From positions 163,577 to 227,576 of the forward strand of contig UCKM01000010.1 in assembly GCA_900473175.1 (NCBI GenBank): a DNA stretch of 64,000 nucleotides, read 5' to 3'. The notes under the pieces were generated by a model. That model had not been told where the DNA came from and made no database searches. It was given only the letters and a program-made list of their open reading frames with translations. The DNA comes from Hyphomicrobiales bacterium (GTDB lineage: Bacteria > Pseudomonadota > Alphaproteobacteria > Rhizobiales > Rhizobiaceae). Shown here piece by piece: positions 63,986 through 64,000 of the stretch (the stretch's first letter is position 1; each line of letters opens with the position of its first letter). Made by a program: the position numbers and the translations under genes.

Positions 63986-64000
63986 TTACTCAATGATGGA
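63986..64000 (-). CDS. tuf: Elongation factor Tu, last four residues (partial)
   Basis: The final 15 bases read Ser-Ile-Ile-Glu-stop on the minus strand, matching the C-terminus of rhizobial EF-Tu (GVVxSIIE). The position directly before rpsJ is the normal place of tuf. The rest of the gene is outside the window, so this rests on four residues and gene order. Confidence 0.6.
   Translation of the reverse strand, partial: SIIE

Overview
The window is a stretch of chromosome from an alphaproteobacterium of the order Hyphomicrobiales (Rhizobiales). The best fit is the Brucellaceae/Phyllobacteriaceae side (Brucella/Ochrobactrum/Phyllobacterium-like). The evidence is the gene order mfd-sdhE-recG-glmS-glmU, the coaD-cyclophilin-cyclophilin-queA-tgt operon beside gyrA, an ATP12-type F1 assembly chaperone, an NdvA/ChvA cyclic beta-1,2-glucan exporter, a GTTC-N7-GTTC SOS box before uvrA, and an uninterrupted tuf-S10-spc-alpha operon. 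I see no prophage, transposase, integrase or CRISPR array. Genus is inference; no search was run.

Layout. 1-6.9 kb: the start of mfd and sdhE (minus) face recG (plus), followed by glmS, glmU and a CcdA-type membrane thiol carrier (minus). 7.1-16.9 kb is the accessory part: tRNA-Lys with its promoter, a small lipoprotein, a winged-helix/NTPase regulator whose C-terminal part is frameshifted, a divergent Tat-exported epoxide hydrolase with a VOC-fold protein, two translationally coupled membrane proteins, a gene remnant, a two-component system, two small secreted proteins and a GlsB/YeaQ stress membrane protein. 17-22 kb: an RND efflux pump with a divergent TetR regulator and a clear inverted-repeat operator. 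22-29 kb: the tRNA queuosine genes (tgt, queA), two cyclophilins, coaD, an unlisted 46-residue membrane protein and gyrA. 29-34 kb: marC, type II NADH dehydrogenase, an AraC regulator divergent from a DUF2000 gene, a YqaA-type membrane protein and ssb. 34-40 kb: uvrA under an SOS box, a DUF72 protein, and glnB-glnA with a sigma-54 promoter. 40-49.4 kb: atp12, rluC-type synthase, ndvA, rarA, a DegP-like protease, AraC + LysE/RhtB exporter, and an exported protein with two cysteine modules. 49.5-64 kb: rplQ back to the tail of tuf, 27 consecutive minus-strand genes.

How the parts work together. The window is mostly housekeeping: translation and its secretion partner (ribosomal proteins, SecY, Adk, RpoA), cell-wall precursor synthesis (GlmS/GlmU), DNA repair (Mfd, RecG, UvrA, SSB, RarA), nitrogen assimilation (GlnB/GlnA) and envelope maintenance (DegP-like, periplasmic cyclophilin, RND pump, glucan export). 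Regulatory signals readable directly are the SOS box, the sigma-54 promoter, the TetR operator, several intrinsic terminators and a set of intercistronic RNA hairpins in the long gaps of the alpha/spc operon.

The least explained items are the Tgt protein that has lost three of four zinc ligands, the hairpin-rich rpsM-rpsK-rpoA gaps, the two-component system beside two small secreted cationic proteins, the coupled membrane pair at 12.2-13.1 kb, the twin CX7CX12CX11C exported protein, and the broken regulator next to the epoxide hydrolase. I found no convincing wholly new multi-gene system.
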